A DNA stretch of 23,451 bases. Source: an uncultured Clostridia bacterium (GTDB lineage Bacteria > Bacillota > Clostridia > Christensenellales > Aristaeellaceae). The notes beneath the pieces were generated by a model. It was not told where the DNA came from. It made no database searches and saw only the letters and a list, made by a program, of their open reading frames with translations. Position numbers and translations under genes: made by a program. The stretch covers positions 1-23,451 of the forward strand of contig CALGYL010000236.1 of the NCBI GenBank assembly GCA_937934775.1, read 5' to 3'. Shown piece after piece: positions 1 through 6,628 of the stretch (positions are counted from its first letter, which is position 1; every line of letters starts with the position of its first letter).

Positions 1-71
1 CGCTGAACGGCCTCCTCGAAACCGACGTCCGCCGGTTCGAACATGGTCTCAAAATCCTTCCGCGTCTTCAC
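1..71 (-). CDS. Partial gene coupled to ECF sigma factor, probable anti-sigma factor (N-terminus only)
   Basis: Only the first 23 or so codons are in the window. The frame starts with GTG (71-69), which overlaps the TGA stop of the sigma-factor gene in a GTGA arrangement, a classic sign of translational coupling. The visible residues begin V(M)KTRKDFETMFEPADVGFEEAV, with no membrane segment yet. In Firmicutes the gene directly downstream of an ECF sigma factor is usually its membrane-bound anti-sigma factor, and short acidic N-termini with a Phe-Glu-x-Met-Phe pattern are seen in such proteins. Function is inferred from position, not from a recognised domain. Confidence 0.55.
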   Translation of the reverse strand, partial: MKTRKDFETMFEPADVGFEEAVQ

Positions 72-538
72 GACTCCACCTCCTCGGAGAGCATCTCCCG
101 GAGCAGCGCCCGCGCCTTGCGCATGCGCGTCTTGACCGTACCCGCTGGCAGGCGCAGCATTCGGGCAATTTCGGCGATCTCATATCCTTCGGTGTAGTGC
201 AATACGATGGGGAGTTGCAGACTCTTCGGCAGTTCGAGCACCGCCTGGCGGAGCACCGGATCGCCCGCCTCGGGCGCAGCGCGCGCGGGCAGAAACTCTG
301 CCGGTATTTCCCGGCAGCGCCGCCGGTATATATTGCGGCAGCCGTTGATCAGGACGCGGATAACCCAGGTTTGCATATACCGTTCATCCCGAAGGCTGCC
401 GCGCTTTTCCCATGCCAGTCGAATAGCCTCCGCCACCGCGTCGTCGCGATCGGCGTCGGAGGCGAGCATCGTGCGGCTCACCCGGTAGCGCGTCTGCGTC
501 ATGGCTGTAACACGCTGCGCAAATTCGTCGCTTGTCAT
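68..538 (-). CDS. ECF-type RNA polymerase sigma factor
   Basis: This 156-residue sigma-70 family protein of the extracytoplasmic-function type would direct RNA polymerase to a small set of promoters. The open frame extends to 712, but the ATG at 538 is preceded by GGAGG with a 5-base spacer, and the upstream codons read through non-coding-looking DNA including a terminator. Region 2 covers roughly residues 20-75 (including WEKRGSLRDERYMQTWVIRV and the basic NIYRRRCR patch). Region 4 covers roughly 95-150: ELPKSLQLPIVLHYTEGY, then the helix-turn-helix IAEIARMLRLPAGTVKTRMRKAR. The length fits compact ECF factors. Its stop overlaps the start of the next gene (GTGA), whose product is probably its anti-sigma factor. 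The regulon and inducing signal cannot be told from here. Confidence 0.92.
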   Translation of the reverse strand: MTSDEFAQRVTAMTQTRYRVSRTMLASDADRDDAVAEAIRLAWEKRGSLRDERYMQTWVIRVLINGCRNIYRRRCREIPAEFLPARAAPEAGDPVLRQAVLELPKSLQLPIVLHYTEGYEIAEIARMLRLPAGTVKTRMRKARALLREMLSEEVES

Positions 539-639
539 GCCATCCTCCGTCCTGTTTCTGACTGCTCCCCTGTTAGACACCCGGGTGGCAATGCCGGTTT
601 TTGGCAAGTCACAGCTTTTACATTTTTCGGCGAACAAAA

Positions 640-663
640 GGCCGCCTCGCATTGGAAGCGGCC
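640..663 (-). terminator. Stem-loop terminator after glycosyltransferase gene
   Basis: The inverted repeat GGCCGC...GCGGCC (640-645 with 658-663) extends inward by a further TC/GA pair after one mismatch, leaving a short loop. On the minus strand the stem is followed by TTTTGTT. It lies about 46 bases past the stop of the glycosyltransferase gene and just before the sigma-factor gene, so it probably separates the two transcripts. Confidence 0.6.
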
Positions 664-708
664 CCATTTTGATTACAAAGCTCTCCGGACCCGAAAATAT
701 GCGCCGGA

Positions 709-1620
709 TCACGCCCTGTGGGTTACCCGGCCGGTGCGAAATCTCCAGCCCTCCAGAAATACGTCACCGGGCGACGCCAAAAACATCCGGATCGCCGCGC
801 CCAGCATGCTGAGATACCGGCGGTCCCGATGATAGACCACCGTAAGCACCGCCCAGTGCCGGAAGCAGACAAAGCGGCGCTCTTTGGGTGTCAGGCGGTC
901 AAAATATCCCTTTTTGAATTCATACAGCGCGTTCTCGCCCTTCACCTTGCCGGGGCCGGAGGAGATGCGCCCCTCGTCGTGGTAATGGGCGATGATCAGG
1001 TCGCCCGGCAGGTAGCCGATTTTCAGCCCCTGCTCGATGGTGCGCTGCATCAGGTAGAACTCCTGCCCGGTGGCCGCCCGCTGAAACCCGCCGATGCGAA
1101 GAAGCGCCTCCGCGCGGTACATAAAGGTGGTGGTGCCGGTCATATGACGCAGCATGTGGTATTTCAAAAGCGAATCCTGATCAAACGCCGGAATATCAGA
1201 AAACTGCCGATAGTCCATCACCCGGCCGGCGTCATCCACCAGCTTGAAATCGGAAAAGCTCATATCCAGCCCATTTTCCAGCATGAAAGCCGTCTGTTTT
1301 TCCGTTTTCTCCGGCCTGAACTCGTCGTCGTCATCCAAGAACGCCAGATACTCGCCCCTCGCGGCCTTCACGCCCTCGTTCCGGGCTTCCGAACCGCCCA
1401 GGTTTTGCGGATTGATAACGGCCCGTACCCGCCGGTCGCCCGCATACTCCGCAAAGAGCGCCGCCAGTTCGCCGCGGGCGGCGGAGCCGGACGGGTTGTC
1501 GTCCACCACGATAACCTCGATGTTCTCGTAGGTCTGCCGAAGCGCCGAATCGACGGCACGCTTCACAAAAGCCGGCGGACGTTTATAGCTGGGGATGATG
1601 ATCGAGACCAATGGGTTCAT
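709..1620 (-). CDS. Glycosyltransferase family 2 protein
   Basis: This 303-residue GT-A fold glycosyltransferase would transfer a sugar from a nucleotide-sugar donor to a surface glycan or lipid acceptor on the cytoplasmic face. Family hallmarks are the N-terminal VSIIIPSYKRP (5-15), the nucleotide-binding VIVVDDNPSG (37-46), NLGGSEARNEGVKAARGEYLAF (73-94) and the metal-binding acidic cluster DDDDE at 96-100, the DxD equivalent. No membrane segments are seen. The ATG at 1620 has AAAGGAG upstream with a 7-base spacer. It is transcribed alone from its own promoter (1690-1718) and followed by a terminator, so neighbours give no clue to the acceptor. Donor and acceptor cannot be predicted. Confidence 0.93.
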   Translation of the reverse strand: MNPLVSIIIPSYKRPPAFVKRAVDSALRQTYENIEVIVVDDNPSGSAARGELAALFAEYAGDRRVRAVINPQNLGGSEARNEGVKAARGEYLAFLDDDDEFRPEKTEKQTAFMLENGLDMSFSDFKLVDDAGRVMDYRQFSDIPAFDQDSLLKYHMLRHMTGTTTFMYRAEALLRIGGFQRAATGQEFYLMQRTIEQGLKIGYLPGDLIIAHYHDEGRISSGPGKVKGENALYEFKKGYFDRLTPKERRFVCFRHWAVLTVVYHRDRRYLSMLGAAIRMFLASPGDVFLEGWRFRTGRVTHRA

Positions 1621-1689
1621 GAAACGACTCCTTTATCAGAACAGCTGACCCCCCACCGCCGGGATCGTGGTTCGGAAATGCTCTAGCAC

Positions 1690-1718
1690 ACTGTACCACG
1701 CTCAATCCGCGAAGTCAA
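1690..1718 (-). promoter_or_regulatory. Sigma-A-type promoter for the glycosyltransferase gene
   Basis: On the minus strand TTGACT (1718-1713) is separated by exactly 17 bases from TACAGT (1695-1690). Predicted start is near 1683, giving a leader of about 60 bases before the RBS and ATG at 1620. Confidence 0.7.
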
Positions 1719-1861
1719 GATACGCCTTCGGAGAGGCGACATTTCGCACCCTTGGAAATGCTGCTCCCGTCCACCGGGCGGCACGGCCGGCCGTACCGCA
1801 GGTTGATCGGTACTAAACTTCCAAGCACATAATATTTAACGTGCACGCACCCCCAAAACAA

Positions 1862-1890
1862 TTGACAAAAGGCCCTCCGGATGGTTTAAT
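1862..1890 (+). promoter_or_regulatory. Sigma-A-type promoter of the polyamine operon
   Basis: A perfect -35 TTGACA (1862-1867) is followed after 17 bases by TTTAAT (1885-1890), with an alternative -10 TAATAT two bases further. Predicted start is near 1897. It drives the regulator and, by the tight spacing downstream, potABCD. Confidence 0.8.
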
Positions 1891-1891
1891 A

Positions 1892-1922
1892 TAAACCGTT
1901 TGCTTGTTTAGTATCTTTAAAC
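1892..1922 (+). promoter_or_regulatory. Candidate operator of the pot operon (three alternating TAAAC/GTTTA half-sites)
   Basis: TAAAC (1892-1896), GTTTA (1906-1910) and TAAAC (1918-1922) form two overlapping inverted repeats with 9- and 7-base spacers, centred on the predicted transcription start. The position suits repression by the XRE-cupin protein encoded immediately downstream. That link is inference. Confidence 0.4.
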
Positions 1923-1941
1923 TCACAGCGGGAGGCGGCCC

Positions 1942-2484
1942 ATGAAAATCGGCTCAAAAATCAAGCGTCTTCGGCTACAGCGGGGCCTGACCCAGGAAGA
2001 GCTGGCCGACCGGTGCGAGCTTTCAAAGGGCTTCATTTCGCTGCTTGAGCGCGACCTGACCAGCCCCTCCATCGCGACGCTGGTGGATATGCTGGAGTGC
2101 CTGGGCACCGACCTTCCCCAGTTTTTCAGCGAGAAAGCGGATAAAAAACTCGTGTTCTCCGAGGCGGATACCTCCGTCAAGTTTGAAGAGGAAGGCCTGA
2201 AAGGCTCCATCCGCTGGCTGATCCCAACCGCCCAGAAAAACCGCATGGAGCCGATATTGGTAGAAATCGGCCCGGGCGGCGAAACCGTGGAGGACGATCC
2301 CCACGAGGGCGAGGAGTTCGGCTACGTTCTGACCGGCAGCGTCCAGATCGTGCTGGGCGACCGGGTATCCCGCGCCCGCAAGGATGAAAGTTTCTACTAC
2401 GAACCCACCGCCGTACACAAGCTGGTCAATCCCGGCAAGACGGTGGCCCGCGTTCTTTGGGTGGCGACGCCGCCCAGCTTCTGA
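1942..2484 (+). CDS. XRE-family transcriptional regulator with C-terminal cupin domain
   Basis: This 180-residue DNA-binding regulator has an N-terminal helix-turn-helix of the XRE (Cro/CI) type at residues 4-60 (KIGSKIKRLRLQRGLTQEEL, then LSKGFISLLERDLTSPSIAT). A cupin_2 ligand-binding domain follows at about 105-175, with GEEFGYVLTGSVQIVLGD and a late YYEPTAVHKLVNPG. The ATG at 1942 follows GGGAGG. This architecture matches PuuR-like regulators, which commonly head polyamine-transport operons in Clostridia. Here it is the first gene before potA, 24 bases away. It probably represses its own operon in response to a small ligand, plausibly a polyamine, through the inverted repeats at the promoter. 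Ligand identity is inference from context. Confidence 0.92.
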   Translation: MKIGSKIKRLRLQRGLTQEELADRCELSKGFISLLERDLTSPSIATLVDMLECLGTDLPQFFSEKADKKLVFSEADTSVKFEEEGLKGSIRWLIPTAQKNRMEPILVEIGPGGETVEDDPHEGEEFGYVLTGSVQIVLGDRVSRARKDESFYYEPTAVHKLVNPGKTVARVLWVATPPSF

Positions 2485-2508
2485 TTCTGATACAAAGGGG
2501 CATGCGCC

Positions 2509-3576
2509 ATGGTTGAAGAAACGCGGCTGATCGAGCTGATCGGCATTTCCAAGGAATTCGACGGGACGAATGCGCTTTCGGACATCAACCTGTACATTCG
2601 CAAGCGCGAGTTTGTGACGCTTCTGGGCCCGTCCGGCTGCGGCAAGACCACCATGCTGCGCATCATCGGCGGTTTTGAATACCCGACGGAGGGGACGCTA
2701 TTGTTTGAAGGCAAGGACATCGCGAATGTCCCGCCCTATAAGCGCCGGGTCAACACCGTCTTTCAGAAATACGCGCTGTTCCCCCATCTGAACGTGTACG
2801 ACAACATCGCCTTCGGCCTCAAGCTTAAAAAGATGTCCCGGGACGAGATCGAAAAGCGCGTCACCCGCATTCTGAAACTGGTTAAAATGACCGGCTACGA
2901 GAAGCGTGGGGTGGACTCCATGTCCGGCGGCCAGCAGCAGCGCATCGCGATTGCCCGGGCGCTGGTCAACGAACCGGAGGTGCTGCTTTTGGACGAGCCG
3001 CTGGGCGCGCTGGACCTGAAACTGCGCAAGGAGATGCAGCTCGAGCTCAAGAGCATGCAGCAGGAACTGGGCATCACCTTCATCTTCGTCACCCACGACC
3101 AGGAAGAAGCCCTCACGATGTCCGACACCATCGTGGTGATGAACGAGGGCCGCATCCAGCAGGTGGGCGACCCCAAGCGCATTTACGACGAACCCAAGAA
3201 CGCCTTCGTGGCTGACTTCATCGGCGAGAGCAACATCCTGCACGGCATGATGCTGGAGGACGAACTGGTCGAGATGTGCGGCGAAAAATTCCCCTGCGTG
3301 GACTCCGGGTTTGGCATCAACCAGCCGGTGGACGTGGTGGTGCGCCCGGAGGACATCATGGTGGTGGGCGAGGACGTGGGCATGCTGACCGGCGAGGTCA
3401 AGAGCGTGCTGTTCAAGGGCGTCCATTATGAAATGATCATCAACGCCGGCGGCTTCGACTGGAAGGTGCATTCCACCACCATGCAGCCCGCAGGCTCCAC
3501 GGTTGGGCTTTCGGTCGTGCCGTTCAACATGCACATCATGCGGCGGCAGGAGAAACCACAGGAGGCGGTCTCATGA
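2509..3576 (+). CDS. potA: Spermidine/putrescine ABC transporter ATP-binding protein PotA
   Basis: This 355-residue cytoplasmic ATPase powers polyamine import with PotB and PotC. Visible motifs are Walker A GPSGCGKTT (40-48), Q-loop Gln86, signature MSGGQQQR (138-145; the usual Leu is Met), Walker B LLLDEP (159-164), D-loop GALD (166-169) and H-loop VTHDQEEA near 195. A TOBE-type regulatory domain fills the C-terminus (about 270-345, including VVVRPEDIMVV). The ATG at 2509 has AAAGGGG eight bases upstream. Its stop overlaps the potB start (ATGA), so the two are translationally coupled. Length is normal for PotA. The four-gene context and close PotBCD matches support a polyamine substrate, although spermidine versus putrescine preference is not readable here. 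Confidence 0.95.
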   Translation: MVEETRLIELIGISKEFDGTNALSDINLYIRKREFVTLLGPSGCGKTTMLRIIGGFEYPTEGTLLFEGKDIANVPPYKRRVNTVFQKYALFPHLNVYDNIAFGLKLKKMSRDEIEKRVTRILKLVKMTGYEKRGVDSMSGGQQQRIAIARALVNEPEVLLLDEPLGALDLKLRKEMQLELKSMQQELGITFIFVTHDQEEALTMSDTIVVMNEGRIQQVGDPKRIYDEPKNAFVADFIGESNILHGMMLEDELVEMCGEKFPCVDSGFGINQPVDVVVRPEDIMVVGEDVGMLTGEVKSVLFKGVHYEMIINAGGFDWKVHSTTMQPAGSTVGLSVVPFNMHIMRRQEKPQEAVS

Positions 3577-4385
3577 AGCGCAGCGCCTTCGCGGGGCCCT
3601 ACGTCGCCTGGATGGTGATGTTCACCGTGGCGCCGCTCCTGTTCGTGGGATACTTCGCCTTCAAAGGTGAAAACGGCTTCACCCTCGCCAACATCCAGAA
3701 GTTTCTCTCCCCTACCTACCTGAGTGTTTTGTGGCGCAGTCTGTACCTGGCGGTCTACTGCACGGTGATCTGCCTGATCGTCGGCTACCCCGCCGCGTAC
3801 TTTCTGGCCAGCAAGGATTTTTCAAAGAATCAGGCGCTGTTCGTCCTGATCCTGATCCCGATGTGGATGAACTTCCTTTTGCGCACCTATGCGATGATGT
3901 CCCTCATGGAGGACAGCGGCATCATCAACCAGCTTTTAAAGCGCCTGGGGATGCAGCCGCTCCAGATGATCGGCACGGAAGGCGCGGTTCTGACCGGCAT
4001 GGTCTACAACTTTGTGCCGTTCATGATCCTTCCGATCTACACCTCCCTCAAGAAGATGGACGAGCGTATCATCGAGGCGGCGGAAGATCTGGGTGCAAAC
4101 CCCGTGAACGTATTCCGGCGGGTGGTTCTGCCGCTTTCGATCCCGGGTATCATTTCCGGAATCACGATGGTGTTCATGCCGGCGGTGACGACGTTCGCGA
4201 TTTCGCGCCTCCTGGGCAGCGGCAACTTCTGGCTGTTCGGCGACCTGATCGACCGCCAGTTCACAGAGGTCAACGACAAAGGCTTCGGCTCTGCGCTGAG
4301 CCTGGTGATGATGCTTTTGATCATCGCGTCGATCGGGCTTCTGAACCGGATTGATCCCAAAAAGGAAGGGAGTGGCGCCTGGTGA
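3573..4385 (+). CDS. potB: Spermidine/putrescine ABC transporter permease PotB
   Basis: This 270-residue inner-membrane permease has about six hydrophobic segments, starting with AWMVMFTVAPLLFVGYFAF (12-30). The cytoplasmic EAA loop that docks on PotA is visible at about 168-190 (EAAEDLGANPVNVFRRVVLP), followed by the typical SIPGIISG. The family feature PMWMNFLLRTYAMM (96-109) is present. It overlaps potA by four bases (ATGA) and potC by four bases (GTGA). Length and order match PotB rather than other binding-protein-dependent permeases. Confidence 0.94.
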   Translation: MKRSAFAGPYVAWMVMFTVAPLLFVGYFAFKGENGFTLANIQKFLSPTYLSVLWRSLYLAVYCTVICLIVGYPAAYFLASKDFSKNQALFVLILIPMWMNFLLRTYAMMSLMEDSGIINQLLKRLGMQPLQMIGTEGAVLTGMVYNFVPFMILPIYTSLKKMDERIIEAAEDLGANPVNVFRRVVLPLSIPGIISGITMVFMPAVTTFAISRLLGSGNFWLFGDLIDRQFTEVNDKGFGSALSLVMMLLIIASIGLLNRIDPKKEGSGAW

Positions 4386-5152
4386 GAAAGTTCTTCCGCG
4401 GAACCTACCTGGGGCTATTGCTCACCTTCCTGTACGCCCCCATTGTGGTGATGGTCATTTTGTCGTTCAACGCCTCGAAATCCCGCGCCAAGTGGGGCGG
4501 CTTTTCGCTGCAGTGGTACGATCGGCTGTTCCACAAGCCGGAAATCATGCATGTTCTGTACATGACGCTGATCGTCGCGCTGATCGCCACCGCGGTGGCG
4601 ACGATCCTTGGGACGCTGGCGGCCATCGGCATCCACGCGATGCGCTCGCGCAGCGCAAACCTGATCATGAGCGTATCGTACCTGCCCATGACCACACCGG
4701 ACATCGTGACAGGCGTTTCACTGATGCTGATGTTCGTGTTCATCAGAATCCCGCTGGGCTATGGCACGATGCTGCTGGCCCACATCTCCTTCGACACGCC
4801 CTACGTGCTGTTTTCGGTGCTGCCAAAGCTTCGGCAACTGAACGTAAATCTCTATGAGGCGGCGCTGGATCTGGGCTGCACACCGATGCGCGCGGTGCGC
4901 AAGGTGATTCTGCCCGAGATCATGCCGGGCGTGGTGACGGGGGCGCTGCTGGCGTTTACGATGTCGCTGGACGATTTCGTCATCAGCTACTTCACCACCA
5001 ACATCGACAAAAACCTGTCCATCATCATCTACGCCGCGGCAAAGAAAGGCATCGAGCCCACCATCTACGCCCTGTCCACGCTGATGTTCCTGGTGGTTCT
5101 GGTGCTCCTGCTCATCGTCAACAAGCGCTCCGCGCTTGAAAACGTATCCTGA
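4382..5152 (+). CDS. potC: Spermidine/putrescine ABC transporter permease PotC
   Basis: This 256-residue second permease of the polyamine importer starts with GTG at 4382, inside the GTGA overlap with the potB stop. It opens with the usual PotC pattern: a first membrane helix (about 9-28), then ILSFNASKSRAKWGGFSLQW. The EAA loop is at about 159-181 (EAALDLGCTPMRAVRKVILP). The family-typical AFTMSLDDFVISYFT lies near 191-205. It ends with a hydrophobic helix and a short charged tail. It would pair with PotB to form the channel. The next gene, potD, begins 24 bases later. Confidence 0.94.
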   Translation: MRKFFRGTYLGLLLTFLYAPIVVMVILSFNASKSRAKWGGFSLQWYDRLFHKPEIMHVLYMTLIVALIATAVATILGTLAAIGIHAMRSRSANLIMSVSYLPMTTPDIVTGVSLMLMFVFIRIPLGYGTMLLAHISFDTPYVLFSVLPKLRQLNVNLYEAALDLGCTPMRAVRKVILPEIMPGVVTGALLAFTMSLDDFVISYFTTNIDKNLSIIIYAAAKKGIEPTIYALSTLMFLVVLVLLLIVNKRSALENVS

Positions 5153-5176
5153 TTCCACTTACGGAGGTATGAAGAG

Positions 5177-6208
5177 ATGAAAAAACTGGTCGCTCTGGTG
5201 CTGGTCCTCCTGGCGTTGTCCATTGGCGCAGGCGCGCTGGCCGAAGGCTCGATCACCGTTTTCAACTGGTATGACTATATTGACGAATCCGTCATATCGA
5301 TGTTCGAACAGGAGACCGGCATCACGGTCAACTATGCCAACTTCACCACCAATGAAGAAATGTACGCCAAGCTGTCCAGCGGCGCGGGCGATTACGACGT
5401 GATCTTCCCGTCGGACTACATCATCGAGCGCATGATCAAAGAGGGTATGCTGGAAACGCTGGACATGGACAAGATCCCGAACGCCGCGGGGCTCGTGGAC
5501 TGGCTGAAGAAGCCCGCCTACGATCCTGACGGCGCCTACTCCATCCCCTACATGTGGGGCACGGTGGGCCTTTTGTACAACACCACCATGGTTTCCGGCC
5601 CCATCGACTCCTGGGCGCCGATCTTTGACCCCGCCAACCAGAAGAGCGTGTTCATGCTGGATTCCATCCGCGACTCGCTGGGGCTGGCGCTGAAATACCT
5701 GGGTTACTCGATGAACACCAACGATCAGGCGGCGCTGGACGCGGCAAAGGCGCTTCTGGTCAAGCAGAAGGCGGACGGCATCGTAAAGGGCTACCTGGTG
5801 GACGAGGTCAAGGACAAGATGGTCGCCGGCGAAGCGCCGATGGCGGTGGTCTGGTCGGGCGACGCCATGTACGCCATTTCCCAGAGCGAAGACCTCCAAT
5901 ACGTGGTGCCCAAGGAAGGCTCGAACGTCTGGGTGGATGGCATGTGCATCCCCAAGAACTCCAAGAATAAGGAACTGGCCGAGCAGTTCATCAACTTCCT
6001 GTGCCGCCCGGACATCGCCCGGATGAACATGGAATACATCTACTACTCCACCCCGATCCAGGCGGTCATCGACGAAATGTCGGATGATGAGAAGAACAAC
6101 GCTACCCTCAATCCGGCCCAGGATGTGATCGACCGCTGCGAGTTCTTCCACGACATCTCCAGCGACATGGCGAAGTACGACCAGATCTGGATGGAAATTC
6201 GCAGCTGA
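5177..6208 (+). CDS. potD: Spermidine/putrescine-binding protein PotD (exported, no lipobox)
   Basis: This 343-residue extracytoplasmic solute-binding protein captures polyamines for PotABC. The N-terminal signal peptide runs over residues 1-22 and ends Ala-Leu-Ala before Glu23, a type-I cleavage site. Family landmarks include ITVFNWYDYIDESV (26-39), FEQETGITVNY, YDVIFPSDYIIERMIKEGML and PYMWGTVGLLYN. The ATG at 5177 has GGAGG nine bases upstream. It is the last gene of the operon. Gram-positive PotD proteins are normally lipoproteins anchored through a cysteine, but here no cysteine occurs near the cleavage site, so how the protein stays at the cell surface is unclear. No convincing terminator follows directly. 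Confidence 0.95.
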   Translation: MKKLVALVLVLLALSIGAGALAEGSITVFNWYDYIDESVISMFEQETGITVNYANFTTNEEMYAKLSSGAGDYDVIFPSDYIIERMIKEGMLETLDMDKIPNAAGLVDWLKKPAYDPDGAYSIPYMWGTVGLLYNTTMVSGPIDSWAPIFDPANQKSVFMLDSIRDSLGLALKYLGYSMNTNDQAALDAAKALLVKQKADGIVKGYLVDEVKDKMVAGEAPMAVVWSGDAMYAISQSEDLQYVVPKEGSNVWVDGMCIPKNSKNKELAEQFINFLCRPDIARMNMEYIYYSTPIQAVIDEMSDDEKNNATLNPAQDVIDRCEFFHDISSDMAKYDQIWMEIRS

Positions 6209-6500
6209 ATCATCGGCCAAACGAGTATAGGGTGCGACGATGCTTGCCACTAGCTGGTATGGGGCTGTCGCGCGAATGAAAAACCGAAGCGAAAGGCGTA
6301 TAATAGTACCAAGTAAAAATAAGAATTACTCCAAAGGGCCGAAAGATTTTCGATACAGAACAAGGAGCCGAAGCGACCCTTCGGGATACGCGTCAGCGTA
6401 AAATGCAGCGCTACGCTTAAGTGGGGGCGACACGGTTCTGCATGAAAAGATTCAGTCCGGCGGGGAATTCATATTTGGGATTGGTATCAGAGCGCCCTCT

Positions 6501-6518
6501 GAAATTCCATGGAATTTC
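6501..6518. repeat. Perfect 18-base palindrome
   Basis: GAAATTCCATGGAATTTC is identical to its own reverse complement. Flanking bases (GCGCC on the left, GGCGC on the right) can lengthen it into a hairpin with a small bulge. No T-run follows on either strand, so a simple intrinsic terminator is unlikely. It could be a protein-binding site or the 3' hairpin of an RNA. Confidence 0.75.
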
Positions 6519-6577
6519 AGGCGCACGCAGCGTTCGCCTTTCGCATTAAAAAAACTGAAAGGTTATTAATGCACAAA

Positions 6578-6613
6578 GCGCGCCGAAAATCCACGATGGA
6601 TTTCCGGCGCGCC
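6578..6613 (-). terminator. Terminator of the ten-repeat protein gene
   Basis: A long interrupted inverted repeat, GCGCGCCG/CGGCGCGC plus inner ATCCA/TGGAT around a 3-base loop, lies just beyond the stop at 6629. On the minus strand the stem is followed by TTTGTGC. The plus strand has CGTTTTGC after it, so it may act in both directions. Confidence 0.7.
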
Positions 6614-6628
6614 GTTTTGCGCATGAGG

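Larger units (their letters stand above)
1621..1941. other. Divergent intergenic region between glycosyltransferase and pot operon
   Basis: This 321-base gene-free gap holds a minus-strand promoter for the glycosyltransferase, a plus-strand promoter for the polyamine operon and inverted repeats near the latter's start point (listed separately). The middle part, about 1725-1855, shows no open frame or strong hairpin that I can support. It contains a GC-rich palindromic patch GGCCGGCC near 1792-1799. Confidence 0.7.
6209..6628. other. 420-base gene-free stretch with palindrome, hairpins and an orphan -10 box
   Basis: No open frame of quality is seen. An isolated TATAAT lies at 6299-6304 without a good -35. 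After it come several short stem-loops: CCC-TTC-GGG near 6378-6386, and AGCGTA/TACGCT near 6395-6417. A G-rich run GTGGGGGCGACACGG lies at 6421-6435, the perfect palindrome at 6501-6518, a GCATTAA/TTAATGC pair at 6543-6572, and the terminator of the minus-strand gene at 6578-6613. The 6310-6520 part could be a small structured RNA, but no known family was recognised. Confidence 0.6.

Noticed and set aside
5159..6250. A 363-codon open frame on the minus strand
   Set aside because: It is antisense to potD; composition and lack of an RBS mark it as a shadow.
6423..6445. A G-rich run (GGGGGCGACACGGTT) resembling the 5' end of a tmRNA
   Set aside because: After ACGGTT the expected TCGACAGG-like continuation is replaced by CTGCATGA. 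No tag-peptide reading frame and no matching 3' acceptor end with CCA were found within 400 bases, so the similarity is probably chance.
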